Below are positions 44,799-54,571 of a DNA stretch of 64,000 bases, piece by piece. A program made the translations under genes and the position numbers. Numbering within the stretch: the stretch's first letter is position 1; each line of letters opens with the position of its first letter. The stretch comes from an uncultured Ligilactobacillus sp. (lineage in GTDB: Bacteria > Bacillota > Bacilli > Lactobacillales > Lactobacillaceae), in contig CALVCU010000010.1 of the NCBI GenBank assembly GCA_944326135.1, positions 22,982 to 86,981 on the forward strand, written 5' to 3'. The notes under the pieces were generated by a model. The model did not search any database, was not told the DNA's origin, and saw only the letters and a list, made by a program, of their open reading frames with translations.

Positions 44799-45587
44799 TT
44801 ATTTTAAATTTTTAATGAAACTTAAAACATCCTGATTAAATTCAGTTGGCTGCTCCGCCATTACGCAATGCCCAGTTTGATCAATTGCAATATGTGATAC
44901 AAATTTAGGATTTTCCTGACACATCACATCTGCATACCGACCATCGTAAAATGGACTCTGATTAGCCGTGATTAATAAAACTGGAACCTTTGCGTTAACT
45001 ATATCTTTACGCCAATCAACCCTAACATGGCTATATAACAATTTTTTATTTAATTGCCAATCGAAAGGAAATTGTCGCTGGGCATTTTTAACTTTTTGAC
45101 GTGTTTTATCGGTTACGCCATGGAGTGTTTGTCGTATATGTGGTAGTTGTTCTGCCTTAGCTCGACAATTAGTTCTTGTTGCATGCATAAATCCATAATG
45201 CCATTCATCGTCTTCTACCATTTTAGGAGACTGATCAACCGCAACTACTGCTTTAACTAAATTTTGATATTGACCTAAAATACCATATGCAACTGATGCT
45301 CCCATCGAATGTCCTACGATAATTGGTTTCTGTTTGCACAAATGTTCAATAAGTTCTTTTAAGTCGCGCACCAAAACAAAAATATCTGATAGATTCTCAT
45401 CAATTTGTGAAGCTCCATGATTTCGCTGATCATATGTGATTACACGAAATCCATGTTCCACAAAGAAATCAATTTGTTCAGTCCAAATTTCCTGACACCC
45501 ACTAAATCCATGAACAAAAATAATTGGCATGCCATTACCATATTCTTGATAATTTAATCGAATCCCATCACTTGTGATAAAGTCCAT
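44799..45587 (-). CDS. Alpha/beta hydrolase
   Basis: The 262-residue protein has the alpha/beta-hydrolase fold: oxyanion loop IIFVHGFSGCQ, nucleophile elbow IVGHSMGASVAYG, and the late His in DQTGHCVMAEQP. It should be an esterase-like enzyme of unknown substrate. Its start overlaps the end of citXG by 20 bases, so it is translationally coupled to the citrate operon, which is not its standard content. Confidence 0.85.
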   Translation of the reverse strand: MDFITSDGIRLNYQEYGNGMPIIFVHGFSGCQEIWTEQIDFFVEHGFRVITYDQRNHGASQIDENLSDIFVLVRDLKELIEHLCKQKPIIVGHSMGASVAYGILGQYQNLVKAVVAVDQSPKMVEDDEWHYGFMHATRTNCRAKAEQLPHIRQTLHGVTDKTRQKVKNAQRQFPFDWQLNKKLLYSHVRVDWRKDIVNAKVPVLLITANQSPFYDGRYADVMCQENPKFVSHIAIDQTGHCVMAEQPTEFNQDVLSFIKNLK

Positions 45588-46986
45588 CTTTAAAAATCCT
45601 TTCTACCTCATCAACAAAAATTGTTAATATAAGTAAGTCTGCACTTCCACCCAGACTCAAATTTCGTTTTGTAAAATCTACTTGTAATTGAGCCAAAAAC
45701 TCTCGTCCTTTTTCAGTCAAAGTTGCCCCTAAATCAAAGAAATGATCAATTTGGCAATTTTTCCATTCAATTATATTCAAGTCTTTAGCTCGTTTAATCA
45801 GAGTTGAATCTTCTGTATGCCGTGCAATCTGCATTAATGTAACAATGTAACGATCATTTAAAGGTAAATCTTTAGCAATATTAAATGTCTTTAAGCCATA
45901 ATCAAACACTACAGGATAGCCCGCTGCTGCTTCAGCACGAATGCCACCTAATTTATACTTATAGTATTGCTTTTCTCCAGCAGTTGGAGTAGTAGATTGT
46001 TTGCTAAAATCTTCCTTTATCAAATTGACCAGCATTTTTTGAATAATATTTTGGATGTTTTTTTCAGTCAGTTTAGCTTGGTTTAATCCAATACTTACAG
46101 CTGCAGTCATAATCCCAAGTGAAAAAACGACACCCTTATGCGTATTAACATTTGCAGTCGTTGCAAACATTGTTTTTTCTGCACGTTTTCCCAAAGTCCT
46201 TAATTCTTCAAAAACCTCTTGATATGAATTTCCATGATAATTTAATCCTGCATATGCACATTGTTCTAAATAATTTTGAATTGCTAATGCACTTTTGATA
46301 AATAAAAAATGATCCATATCTGGATGTGATCCATGTTCTAAAGGATCGACTAACCCCGGTTTAGGCCATACAGTCACTTCATCTATCATTGCTTTTACAC
46401 CAATTTGAGATAGTTGATATGCAACTTGTGATTTTTGTGTACTAATTAACGTCTCAGAAATTAAAGTTGTTACCTTACTTTGCAGTTTTTCAAGTGAATG
46501 CTTTCGTGAACGTGCACATTCCTTTGCATCCTGATCACACAATAAGCATTTTCGCGGATCTTGATGAAGTTGTTCACGTGAAATAGAAACGACTTTTTCA
46601 TGAAACAATGTAAGTACATCTAAATCAAATAATCGCCGTTGTTTAGCTGATTCCTCAAATTGAGTTGTCACTTGTTTCACGTGAAAACTATCTAATTTAA
46701 TCAAATAAAATCTTTCAGGACCACTTGCTGCCGTCAGCCATTCTTCAGCAACTTTATAAAGCACACCCTTTTGTTGTAATTGATGTTCAAAGCAAAGCAA
46801 TTCATCTATAAAAAATTGAGTAATTAATTTACTATTTTTAATTGGGCCTGGAATATTTAATTTAGCACTTACTAAAGTATATTGTGGATTTTTTTCAACT
46901 AATCGTTGTTGTAATTCTACTCGCCGATCTCTACTTGCTAGTATCTGTTGAATATCTTGTTTTTGTCCATGTCCAAAAATTTCCAT
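45568..46986 (-). CDS. citXG: Fused CitX-CitG: citrate lyase prosthetic-group synthesis and transfer
   Basis: The 472-residue fusion makes and attaches the phosphoribosyl-dephospho-CoA group of citrate lyase. Residues 1-175 are CitX (apo-CitD transferase), with its KCLLCDQDAKECARSRKHS motif at 147-165. Residues 180-472 are CitG (triphosphoribosyl-dephospho-CoA synthase), with KPGLVDPLEHGSHPDMDHF. The fused form is known from Leuconostoc, Weissella and Haemophilus. It lies 13 bp after citF. Confidence 0.93.
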   Translation of the reverse strand: MEIFGHGQKQDIQQILASRDRRVELQQRLVEKNPQYTLVSAKLNIPGPIKNSKLITQFFIDELLCFEHQLQQKGVLYKVAEEWLTAASGPERFYLIKLDSFHVKQVTTQFEESAKQRRLFDLDVLTLFHEKVVSISREQLHQDPRKCLLCDQDAKECARSRKHSLEKLQSKVTTLISETLISTQKSQVAYQLSQIGVKAMIDEVTVWPKPGLVDPLEHGSHPDMDHFLFIKSALAIQNYLEQCAYAGLNYHGNSYQEVFEELRTLGKRAEKTMFATTANVNTHKGVVFSLGIMTAAVSIGLNQAKLTEKNIQNIIQKMLVNLIKEDFSKQSTTPTAGEKQYYKYKLGGIRAEAAAGYPVVFDYGLKTFNIAKDLPLNDRYIVTLMQIARHTEDSTLIKRAKDLNIIEWKNCQIDHFFDLGATLTEKGREFLAQLQVDFTKRNLSLGGSADLLILTIFVDEVERIFKDGLYHK

Positions 46987-46999
46987 ACTTTGCTGATCC

Positions 47000-48538
47000 T
47001 TAATCTTTAATTTCTTTTACCTCATCAATAATTGTACCATCGCGATATTCAATCATTGCAACTGTTTTGTCTTTATATTGTAATGGTTCTGGTTTACCTA
47101 CAATTTTCTCTGCTTTTTGTTGTAATTCTTCAATTGTCATCAATGGAATACTTGGCACTTTTGCAAAAATATCAATCAAGTCTTTACGTTTAGGATTTAC
47201 AGCTACTCCAACTTCCGTAACTAAAACATCAATTGATTCGCCTGGCGTAACAACCGTTCCTACCTTAGGAACAATAGTTGCAATTCTACCACGAGTTAAT
47301 GGTGCGGAGATAATTGTCATCTTTGCAGTGGCTGCATCTTGATGGCCACCAATTGCTCCCCGCAAAAGACCATTCGATCCTGTCATTACGTTAACATTAA
47401 AATCAGTATCAATTTCTAATGCTGATAAAATGCAAACATCTAGCTGATCAACCATTGCTCCTTTATTGTCAGCATCTGCATACCATGATGCATCAATTTC
47501 CTGTTGATTAGGGTCATTTTTCATAGAATCAGCAGCACCCTTATCAAAATCTTGAACGTCCATTAATTTATGAACTAATCCTTCTTTGAGTAGATCTACA
47601 ATTGGAGTAGTAATTCCACCTAAAGCAAATGAAGCTGTGATTTGTTTATCTATCATTGATTGACGTAAAAAGCGTGCAACAGCTAATGCCGCCCCACCTG
47701 AACCTGTTTGGAATGAAAATCCTTCCTTAAAGTATGGTGAATGTGTAATAACATTATTAACCATTTTAGCTATCTTCAAATCTTTTGGATTTTTAGTAAA
47801 ACGAGTTGCTCCAGAACCAATTCGATCAGGATCTCCCACTTTATCAACTTTTACTACATAATCAACTTGTGTTTGCTTAATTGAAGCTGGCGTATTAGGA
47901 TAATCCACTATATTATCGGTTAACAAAACTACACGATCAGCATATTGTGCATCAATTAAAGCATAACCTAAAGAACCAAATGCTGCATCTCCTGTCATTC
48001 CATTAGCATTACCTAATCGATCTGAATTAGGAACTCCTAGGAATGCCACATCAATTTTTGTTTCGCCATTTTCGATTGCACGTGCACGACTTCCATGAGA
48101 ACGTAAAATAACAGGGTCATTTAATATTCCATGAGAGACTGCATCTCCTAATGTTCCACGCATTCCAGATGATTCAATATGTGTAATTGCTCCTGCCTTA
48201 ATCCCTTCAATTACTTTTTCATTCATAATATTAGTGATTGATGATGGAGCAAGTGTTAAATCTTTAATTCCTTGGTTAATAATTTCTGTCATAACTTGAT
48301 TAAAGATAAAGTCACCTTCACGCAAATGGTGATGAAATGAGATTGTCATTCCATCCTTTACAGTTTCACGGATAACTTCAGCTAAGGAATCAGTTACCTT
48401 ATCATTTCCTGTTGAAACATGTACTTGAGGAGCTACACGTTGAACAACTGGATTTCCAATTTCAGTTGTTTTAAAAGGTTGATACCCATTTTTAGTCATA
48501 ATATCGTCAGATAAAACTCGGCCTAAACTATTCTTCAA
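47000..48538 (-). CDS. citF: Citrate lyase alpha subunit
   Basis: CitF is the acyl-carrier-protein transferase of citrate lyase, swapping acetyl for citryl on CitD. The 512-residue protein has the family's KNSLGR start region, HHHLREGDF, and [14 protein letters not shown] place the start at a TTG at 48538, eight bases after GGAGGG and matching the usual N-terminus; an upstream ATG at 48556 would overlap that site. It overlaps citE by 11 bases. Confidence 0.93.
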   Translation of the reverse strand: MKNSLGRVLSDDIMTKNGYQPFKTTEIGNPVVQRVAPQVHVSTGNDKVTDSLAEVIRETVKDGMTISFHHHLREGDFIFNQVMTEIINQGIKDLTLAPSSITNIMNEKVIEGIKAGAITHIESSGMRGTLGDAVSHGILNDPVILRSHGSRARAIENGETKIDVAFLGVPNSDRLGNANGMTGDAAFGSLGYALIDAQYADRVVLLTDNIVDYPNTPASIKQTQVDYVVKVDKVGDPDRIGSGATRFTKNPKDLKIAKMVNNVITHSPYFKEGFSFQTGSGGAALAVARFLRQSMIDKQITASFALGGITTPIVDLLKEGLVHKLMDVQDFDKGAADSMKNDPNQQEIDASWYADADNKGAMVDQLDVCILSALEIDTDFNVNVMTGSNGLLRGAIGGHQDAATAKMTIISAPLTRGRIATIVPKVGTVVTPGESIDVLVTEVGVAVNPKRKDLIDIFAKVPSIPLMTIEELQQKAEKIVGKPEPLQYKDKTVAMIEYRDGTIIDEVKEIKD

Positions 48539-49433
48539 TGTACTCGCCCTCCTCATTTAATAATCCTGAAGCTTTTGCTAATCTAATTACTCGTTGTGCA
48601 CGTAAAACAACAGGCCGGTCAACCATTTGACCATTCATTGATATTACTCCTGAACCATTTCGATGGGCTTCTTCGATTGCCGCTTGAACATCTAATGCAT
48701 CTTCAATTTCATCTTTAGTTGGTTCATAGATTTTATTTACAAGATCAATTTGTCGTGGATTAATTAATGATTTCCCATCAAATCCTAATTCGTGAATATG
48801 TTCAACTTCTTTTTTAAAGCCTTCTTCATCGTTCATATTTGTGAAGACTGTATCAAAGGCAGCAATCCCTGCTGTTCTTGCAGCATTTAAAATCATATTC
48901 CGTGCAAACTCTAATTCAGCACCATCAGGATAACGATGTGTTTTCAAATCAGTTGTATAGTCTTCAGCTGACAAAGCCATTCCAATCATTCGATCAGTTG
49001 ATTCAGCAATCTCTAGCACATTCATTACACCTTTTGCACTTTCAATTGCTGCCATTACATGCGTTGATCCTTTTTTACGATTAAACTTTTCCTCAGCTTC
49101 TTCAATTACTTCAACTAATTTTTGCATCATTTCTTTTGATTCTGTTTTAGGTAGTCGAATTACATCTACGCCAGCCTTAACCATTGCAAAAACATCTGGT
49201 TTGAAATATTTAGAATTAATATCATTTACCCGAACTACTAATTCTGCATTACCATAATCTTGCGTTTGAAGTGCTTCATATACTAAAATTCTAGCTGCAT
49301 CTTTTTGCATTAAATCAACGGAATCTTCCAAGTCAAACATTATTGAATCTGCTCCATAAATTCCAGCATCTTTAACCATTGCTGCGTTATTTCCTGGAAC
49401 AAACATCATTGTTCGCCGTAATCTTTCTTCCAT
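48528..49433 (-). CDS. citE: Citrate lyase beta subunit
   Basis: CitE cleaves citryl-CitD to acetyl-CitD and oxaloacetate. The 301-residue TIM-barrel protein starts [16 protein letters not shown] and shows [16 protein letters not shown] (metal-binding acid residues) and [12 protein letters not shown]. The start at 49433 follows GGAGGTGCTC. It lies between citD (two-base gap) and citF in the standard order. Confidence 0.95.
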   Translation of the reverse strand: MEERLRRTMMFVPGNNAAMVKDAGIYGADSIMFDLEDSVDLMQKDAARILVYEALQTQDYGNAELVVRVNDINSKYFKPDVFAMVKAGVDVIRLPKTESKEMMQKLVEVIEEAEEKFNRKKGSTHVMAAIESAKGVMNVLEIAESTDRMIGMALSAEDYTTDLKTHRYPDGAELEFARNMILNAARTAGIAAFDTVFTNMNDEEGFKKEVEHIHELGFDGKSLINPRQIDLVNKIYEPTKDEIEDALDVQAAIEEAHRNGSGVISMNGQMVDRPVVLRAQRVIRLAKASGLLNEEGEYIEE

Positions 49434-49435
49434 AA

Positions 49436-49729
49436 TCAGAGCACCTCCCAATTAGGTTCATCACTAGTTTCCAAAGCACGTTGAACCGCAGTCATTACAC
49501 GCGCTTTTATCACACAATCTAGTGCCCCTTTATCAATTGCTTTTACGTTAGCATTTTTAATTCCATATGATTCAATTGTTTCTGTAATTACTTTACGAAT
49601 TTGATTTCCATATAACTTTTCAACTGATGAGTCTAATTCAATTTGAATTCCATGGTCTCCTTTGCTGATTGTAATTTGAATATCAGAAGACTCTACTGTC
49701 CCAGCAAGTGCTGTTTTCTTAATTTCCAT
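49436..49729 (-). CDS. citD: Citrate lyase acyl carrier protein (gamma subunit)
   Basis: The 97-residue protein begins MEIKKTALAGTVESSDIQIT; the Ser in ESSDI carries the phosphoribosyl-dephospho-CoA group that CitXG supplies. Length is normal. The start at 49729 follows AAAGGATG; the frame is open to 49768 but that part overlaps citC. Confidence 0.94.
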   Translation of the reverse strand: MEIKKTALAGTVESSDIQITISKGDHGIQIELDSSVEKLYGNQIRKVITETIESYGIKNANVKAIDKGALDCVIKARVMTAVQRALETSDEPNWEVL

Positions 49730-49733
49730 TAAA

Positions 49734-50774
49734 CTACATCCTTTCCTTAATACGTTTTTGCAAATCACTTAAATGTTCTTTAATAAACTCAAATGTGGTT
49801 GGTACTACTAAATGTTTTATTGTTGAAAGATCATTTTGTTTGATTGCTTCACGTACTTTAGTTGCTGTTATAATATCATTTTGATCATTACGTGCACGCT
49901 CGATTATTTTGACTTTCACTTCAGGTGGTAATACCTTCATTAATTCTTCATTGTAGACATCTGTCGTTTTCGAATATGGTTCACTGCCAAGGTAACGGTA
50001 TTTAATATTTAATGGTTTAGCGATTTTCTCTTTAAATAAAGTTGCATCTAACTTAGCTTGATATCTTCCCACATTTTGATCATCTTTCAAAAAGTAAGCT
50101 GGAAAGGTAGCATAACTAACCATGTATTCTTTTCCTGGAACAACGAAAACATTATCTAAATCTTTGGTCCCTGTTTGAACTAATTTGAAACGTTCATCGT
50201 ATGTAAACAATGAAACATTTTGACTAACAACAAAAACATAAACTACATCATTTTCCTTACTTGCAGTTTCCACTAAATAACGATGTCCCTTAGTAAAAGG
50301 ATTTGCATTTGCAACAATTGCTGCAATTCGTTTATTTTGTGCATCTTTTACATGTGGCAATGTTTGAATGTAATCTGAAATATTAGGTGTTCCATTTTCT
50401 AAAACAGCACCATCTTCAACTTCTGCTAATTTATTAAAGCCTACATATTCAAAACTTTGAACATATTTAGGTTTAGTGAATACAAACAAATGGAAACGAT
50501 TCATTGTAGCTGCCTGATTAACCAGATAACTTATTACCTGATTAAACATTGCCCCATCTTGTTGATATTTAGCATCAATTGCCACATATTTTAATACGTT
50601 GCCTGCAATTGAACCTGTTGCAATAATTTCTCTTTTTTCATTACTCCAAATAAAGGTTTTATCAATGGAAGTTAATTCTTGTTTAGCAAAACCACTAATA
50701 TCATGCTTTACTAAAAAATCATGCCATCTATTGTAGTTTCGCTGTAAGTTGATATTAATTTCGTTGACTTGCAT
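49734..50774 (-). CDS. citC: Citrate lyase ligase
   Basis: CitC acetylates the thiol of the CitD prosthetic group with ATP and acetate, activating the lyase. The 346-residue protein has a GNAT-like N-terminal domain (to about 130) and a nucleotidyltransferase domain with IVANANPFTKGHRYL and ITATKVREAIK. It is followed by citD after four bases. Confidence 0.95.
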   Translation of the reverse strand: MQVNEININLQRNYNRWHDFLVKHDISGFAKQELTSIDKTFIWSNEKREIIATGSIAGNVLKYVAIDAKYQQDGAMFNQVISYLVNQAATMNRFHLFVFTKPKYVQSFEYVGFNKLAEVEDGAVLENGTPNISDYIQTLPHVKDAQNKRIAAIVANANPFTKGHRYLVETASKENDVVYVFVVSQNVSLFTYDERFKLVQTGTKDLDNVFVVPGKEYMVSYATFPAYFLKDDQNVGRYQAKLDATLFKEKIAKPLNIKYRYLGSEPYSKTTDVYNEELMKVLPPEVKVKIIERARNDQNDIITATKVREAIKQNDLSTIKHLVVPTTFEFIKEHLSDLQKRIKERM

Positions 50775-50793
50775 ATATAATCCTCTCTGATTT

Positions 50794-51765
50794 CTAAATG
50801 AAATTCATAATCATCATAATAATAGGTACCACAATCACAAATAATACTGAGGTAGCTGCAACTAAATCTGTGGCAAATTCAACATCGCAATGATATTGAT
50901 CAGCTAAAATTGGTAATACTGCTAATGATGGTGTAGCAGCTTGAATAATTAATGTTTTATGAAACATTGGATTAATTGAAATTCCCATATGTACGCCACA
51001 TAAAATAATTAAAAACATAATAATTGGTGATACAATAAATCTTCCAATTAGCGAAATATTTAAACTCTTAGTAAATTTGATATTTGAGATTCCAAAATCA
51101 CGTAGCATAATTCCAATATACATTAATGATAATGGTGTTACTAAATCTCCAATATCAGAAATTGTTCTTGTGATAAATGCAGGTAATTGAGTTGCTGCAT
51201 TAGGCATCCAAATCAAAAATGGCAATGCAATAATGAATCCCCAAATTGGAGCAGGTAAAAAGTGTTTCCAACTAATTTTTACATTAGCATCCTTAGTGGT
51301 AGGATCATCTGCTGCAATTACCCAAACACCGACTGTCCAAATAATAATTGTATTTACAATATAGTAAACCAATAAGTAAGGGATTGATACATTTCCAAAT
51401 AAAGCAACGTTTAATGGTAATCCAATAAATACGGTATTAGCACCGTTTATTCCGGTCATCATTAATCCACGTTGTCCTCTTGGAATTTTAAACGCATGAA
51501 TTGCTATCCAACTAATCAAATAACCGATTGCAATTGATAAAATTGTATAAATAAGCCCCTTAGATAAATTTTTAAGTTGATCTAAATGGAATCTTTGTAA
51601 CATTGACATAAAAATTGCACATGGTAAGGCAATTTTCATAATAAGTTGTGATAATCCTTTCGAGAAACGATCGCTAAACCATCCTTTAGCACGGCAGAAA
51701 TATCCCACTGCCATCATAATTACAATTGAAATGACACTTTGAATTGAAGTCCAAAATACTTCCAT
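50794..51765 (-). CDS. AEC family carboxylate permease (MaeP/MleP-like)
   Basis: The 323-residue protein has about ten membrane segments and the AEC pattern, including GINGANTVFIGLPLNVALFG. AEC carriers move malate and other carboxylates. It takes the operon place that the 2-HCT carrier CitP has in Leuconostoc, an arrangement also known from the Oenococcus citrate cluster (MaeP). It is therefore the likely citrate or malate importer. Gap to citC is 19 bp. Confidence 0.86.
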   Translation of the reverse strand: MEVFWTSIQSVISIVIMMAVGYFCRAKGWFSDRFSKGLSQLIMKIALPCAIFMSMLQRFHLDQLKNLSKGLIYTILSIAIGYLISWIAIHAFKIPRGQRGLMMTGINGANTVFIGLPLNVALFGNVSIPYLLVYYIVNTIIIWTVGVWVIAADDPTTKDANVKISWKHFLPAPIWGFIIALPFLIWMPNAATQLPAFITRTISDIGDLVTPLSLMYIGIMLRDFGISNIKFTKSLNISLIGRFIVSPIIMFLIILCGVHMGISINPMFHKTLIIQAATPSLAVLPILADQYHCDVEFATDLVAATSVLFVIVVPIIMMIMNFI

Positions 51766-51801
51766 TACAATTCCCCTCTTTTCTAAAAATATCTAACCTT
51801 T

Positions 51802-52956
51802 TTATCTGTTAGCAAAATCAATAATTGTTTGAGTAACAGTATCAACTACTCCATCATCAAAGACACCAGAAATAAATTTCTCTGCTGTTGGATTCTTTAT
51901 ACGATCACTTAATCCTTGCGAAATCGCAATTTCCAATTCTGGAGTAACTTTCTTAATCCCCGATTTTAATAATCCACGATATAACCCTGGAAATACTAAT
52001 ACATTATTTACTTGATTTGGATACTGACTTGAACCTGTTGCCATAATTTTCACACCTGCATCATGAGCAACTTGTGGATCAATTTCAGGTTTTGGATTTG
52101 CAAGTGCAAAAATAATTGGATTTTGTGCCATTTTCTTTACTTGATCTGCACTTAAAATATCTCCTACAGAAAGTCCAATAAATGCATCTACTCCCTCGAT
52201 TGCATCATCTAAACTTTCAAACTTAGTTTTAATATCGCTTTCTTCTGCTAATTGTCGTTGATAACGATTATAATTAGTATCCTCTGCTGTAATTGGCCCC
52301 TCTTTATCAACTAAAATCAATTTAGTGATACCAGCAGCTAATAATAATTTTGCAGTTGCATATCCTGATGCTCCCACTCCGTTAATTAATACTTTTAGAT
52401 CTTTGAGTTCCTTATGAGCTACTTTGCAAGCATTCATCAAGGCAGCTAATACAACAATTGCTGTTCCTTCTTGATCATCATGATATACGGGAATATCAAC
52501 TAATTGTGCTAATTTTTCTTCCAATTCAAAGCATTTTGGAGCTGCAATATCTTCTAAATGAAAACCTGCAAAAGAATCTGCCAAGTTTTTTAGTGTTTCA
52601 ACCTGTTCATCTACTGGAACCTGGTTTAATGCTAGAGGAACTGCATCTACACCCGCTAAATCTTTATATAGCAAAGCTTTTCCTTCAATAATTGGCAACC
52701 CACCTGCTTGTCCAATATTACCTAAACCTAAAACTGCTGAACCATCAGTTACAATCGCAACTAATTTTCCACTCATTGTATATTCATTTTTAGCTTGTGG
52801 ATCTTTAGCAATTAATTTTGCAATTTTTGCAACTCCTGGTGTATATGCTTTCCCTAACTGTTCACGATCAGTAACATCAAATCGTGGTTTCATGCTTAAT
52901 ACACCAGGATTTTTACCACCATGCATTTTAAATATTTCATCATCTGTTGTTGTCAT
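51802..52956 (-). CDS. citM: Malic enzyme-type oxaloacetate decarboxylase
   Basis: The 384-residue protein shows AYTPGVAKIAKLIAKDP, TDGSAVLGLGNIGQAGGLPI, FHLEDIAAPKCFELEE, YHDDQEGTAIVVLAA and the NAD-binding INGVGASGYATAKLL. Malic enzyme homologues in citrate operons act as soluble oxaloacetate decarboxylases (CitM), giving pyruvate and CO2, the step after citrate lyase. It is first in the cit gene run proper. Start at 52956 with AAAGGA upstream. True malic enzyme activity cannot be excluded. Confidence 0.9.
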   Translation of the reverse strand: MTTTDDEIFKMHGGKNPGVLSMKPRFDVTDREQLGKAYTPGVAKIAKLIAKDPQAKNEYTMSGKLVAIVTDGSAVLGLGNIGQAGGLPIIEGKALLYKDLAGVDAVPLALNQVPVDEQVETLKNLADSFAGFHLEDIAAPKCFELEEKLAQLVDIPVYHDDQEGTAIVVLAALMNACKVAHKELKDLKVLINGVGASGYATAKLLLAAGITKLILVDKEGPITAEDTNYNRYQRQLAEESDIKTKFESLDDAIEGVDAFIGLSVGDILSADQVKKMAQNPIIFALANPKPEIDPQVAHDAGVKIMATGSSQYPNQVNNVLVFPGLYRGLLKSGIKKVTPELEIAISQGLSDRIKNPTAEKFISGVFDDGVVDTVTQTIIDFANR

Positions 52957-52990
52957 TATAATTAGTCCTTTCATTATGTTTATAAACTAA

Positions 52991-53036
52991 AATAAGGGTT
53001 AACGCAACTCTTTATTGAGTTGGTCACACCCTTATT
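52991..53036 (-). terminator. Interrupted hairpin between frc and citM
   Basis: On the minus strand an outer stem, AATAAGGGT with ACCCTTATT, and an inner stem, CAACTC with GAGTTG, are separated by symmetric five-base internal loops. Only a weak T tail follows. It may be a leaky terminator or attenuator that divides frc from the cit operon. Confidence 0.55.
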
Positions 53037-53044
53037 CTACCAAA

Positions 53045-54385
53045 TTATTTGCCTTTGATAACTTCTCGCCGTGGGTTTTTTGGCTTTTGGGCAGGAATAA
53101 TAGTACCATTTTCTTCAAGTTCTTTGATTTGTTCTTCACTATATCCTAGTCCCTTTAAAATTTCATTATTGTTTTCACCTAAATCTGGTGCACGTTTATA
53201 ATCTGGAACATAGTTTCCTAATTTAAATGGAATTCCTAATGTTTTATATTTACCACGGTTTCCACCTTCATCAATTGTAACAATTGTTCCATCTGCATTT
53301 AATTCAGGGTCATTTTCAATTTCATACCAATCAAGAATTGGTCCTACTGGAATTCCTACTTTACCTAATTTTTCTGTTAATTCATATTTATCATATTGCT
53401 TTGTATATGATTCAATTAATGGATATAATTCTTCTTTGTGTAATTGACGATGTTGCCAATCTTTAAAACGTTCATCATCAATCCATTCTGGATGACCCAT
53501 TGTATTAGCAATTGTTTCCCAACTCTTATTGGAATTTTGAATAACAATATAGACATAAGCATTAGGATCCTTTTCCCATCCCTTAGCTTTATATGTCCAA
53601 CCAATAACTTCTCCACCTTCTGTATTTTCAGCACGTGGAATTGCCTTTCCCCATTTGAAGTTAGGATATACAGCATAATGAGGTAATGCACCCAAATTAT
53701 CTAACATTACTTGATCACGTAATTTAATTCGACATAAATCAAGTACTGCATTTTGCATGGATTGATATACATATGTTCCTTCTCCAGTATGTTCTCGTTG
53801 TAATAATGCAGCTAAAATACCAATTGTAAGGTGCATACCAGAATTACTATCCCCTAAAGCACCAGCTGACTGAGTTGGTACATTATACTTACCATCATTC
53901 CAACCTGTTGCAGAAGCTGCACCACCAGCTGATTGTGCTACTGGTTCATAAGCTTTAACATTTTCAAAACGTGAACCTTCGTTAAATCCCTTTAATGAAG
54001 CCATGATTAATCTTGGATTCATTTTGTGAACATCTTTCCAACCAAAACCGGCACGATCAGCAGCACCTGGACGTACATTTTCAACAAAAATATCTGCCTT
54101 TTTTAGAAGATCTGTCATGATCTTCTTTCCTTGATCGCTTTTAATATTTAATGTAAGTGACTTTTTATTAGCATTTAATTGAAGATAATACATTCCCCAT
54201 GAATCTTTTATATCTAATAATTGATTTCTTGTTGGATCTCCACCTGTATCAGGTCGTTCAATTTTGATTACTTCTGCACCTAACCAAGCTAGTAGTTGTG
54301 TACATGATGGACCTGATTGTACTTGTGTCCAATCAACTACTTTAATTCCCTTTAAAGGCGCATATGTTGAATTATCTTCTGCCAT
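53045..54385 (-). CDS. frc: Formyl-CoA:oxalate CoA-transferase (class III, Frc-like)
   Basis: The 446-residue protein closely follows Oxalobacter Frc: LKGIKVVDWTQVQSGPSCTQ near the N-terminus, GGAASATG, and the catalytic Asp179 in ALGDSNSGMHLTIGILAALL. It would move CoA from formyl-CoA to oxalate. Lactobacilli usually have frc beside oxc (oxalyl-CoA decarboxylase), but no oxc is in this window, so the pathway is incomplete here. It lies upstream of the citrate operon on the same strand. Confidence 0.86.
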   Translation of the reverse strand: MAEDNSTYAPLKGIKVVDWTQVQSGPSCTQLLAWLGAEVIKIERPDTGGDPTRNQLLDIKDSWGMYYLQLNANKKSLTLNIKSDQGKKIMTDLLKKADIFVENVRPGAADRAGFGWKDVHKMNPRLIMASLKGFNEGSRFENVKAYEPVAQSAGGAASATGWNDGKYNVPTQSAGALGDSNSGMHLTIGILAALLQREHTGEGTYVYQSMQNAVLDLCRIKLRDQVMLDNLGALPHYAVYPNFKWGKAIPRAENTEGGEVIGWTYKAKGWEKDPNAYVYIVIQNSNKSWETIANTMGHPEWIDDERFKDWQHRQLHKEELYPLIESYTKQYDKYELTEKLGKVGIPVGPILDWYEIENDPELNADGTIVTIDEGGNRGKYKTLGIPFKLGNYVPDYKRAPDLGENNNEILKGLGYSEEQIKELEENGTIIPAQKPKNPRREVIKGK

Positions 54386-54499
54386 AATAAAACTCCCCTT
54401 TGCAATAGTTATAAGTAATCACTTCTGCTATTAATTAGCATTTCCTTTGATTACAGTTTCATTCTAACACCACTGACAAAAAGGAGAGTTATTTTACAT

Positions 54500-54525
54500 T
54501 TACTAAAATCAATTTAATTTAGTAA
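54500..54525 (-). promoter_or_regulatory. Inverted repeat upstream of frc
   Basis: TTACTAAA (54500-54507) and TTTAGTAA (54518-54525) form a perfect 8-bp inverted repeat with ten bases between, about 115 bp before frc. It could be an operator for frc. Confidence 0.3.
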
Positions 54526-54542
54526 CTTTTTTCAATAAAAAA

Positions 54543-54565
54543 ATGGAGACCACTATAGTCTCCAT
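54543..54565 (-). terminator. Terminator of the pst-phoU operon
   Basis: ATGGAGAC (54543-54550) pairs with GTCTCCAT (54558-54565), with seven T following on the minus strand. Confidence 0.9.
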
Positions 54566-54571
54566 CATCTA

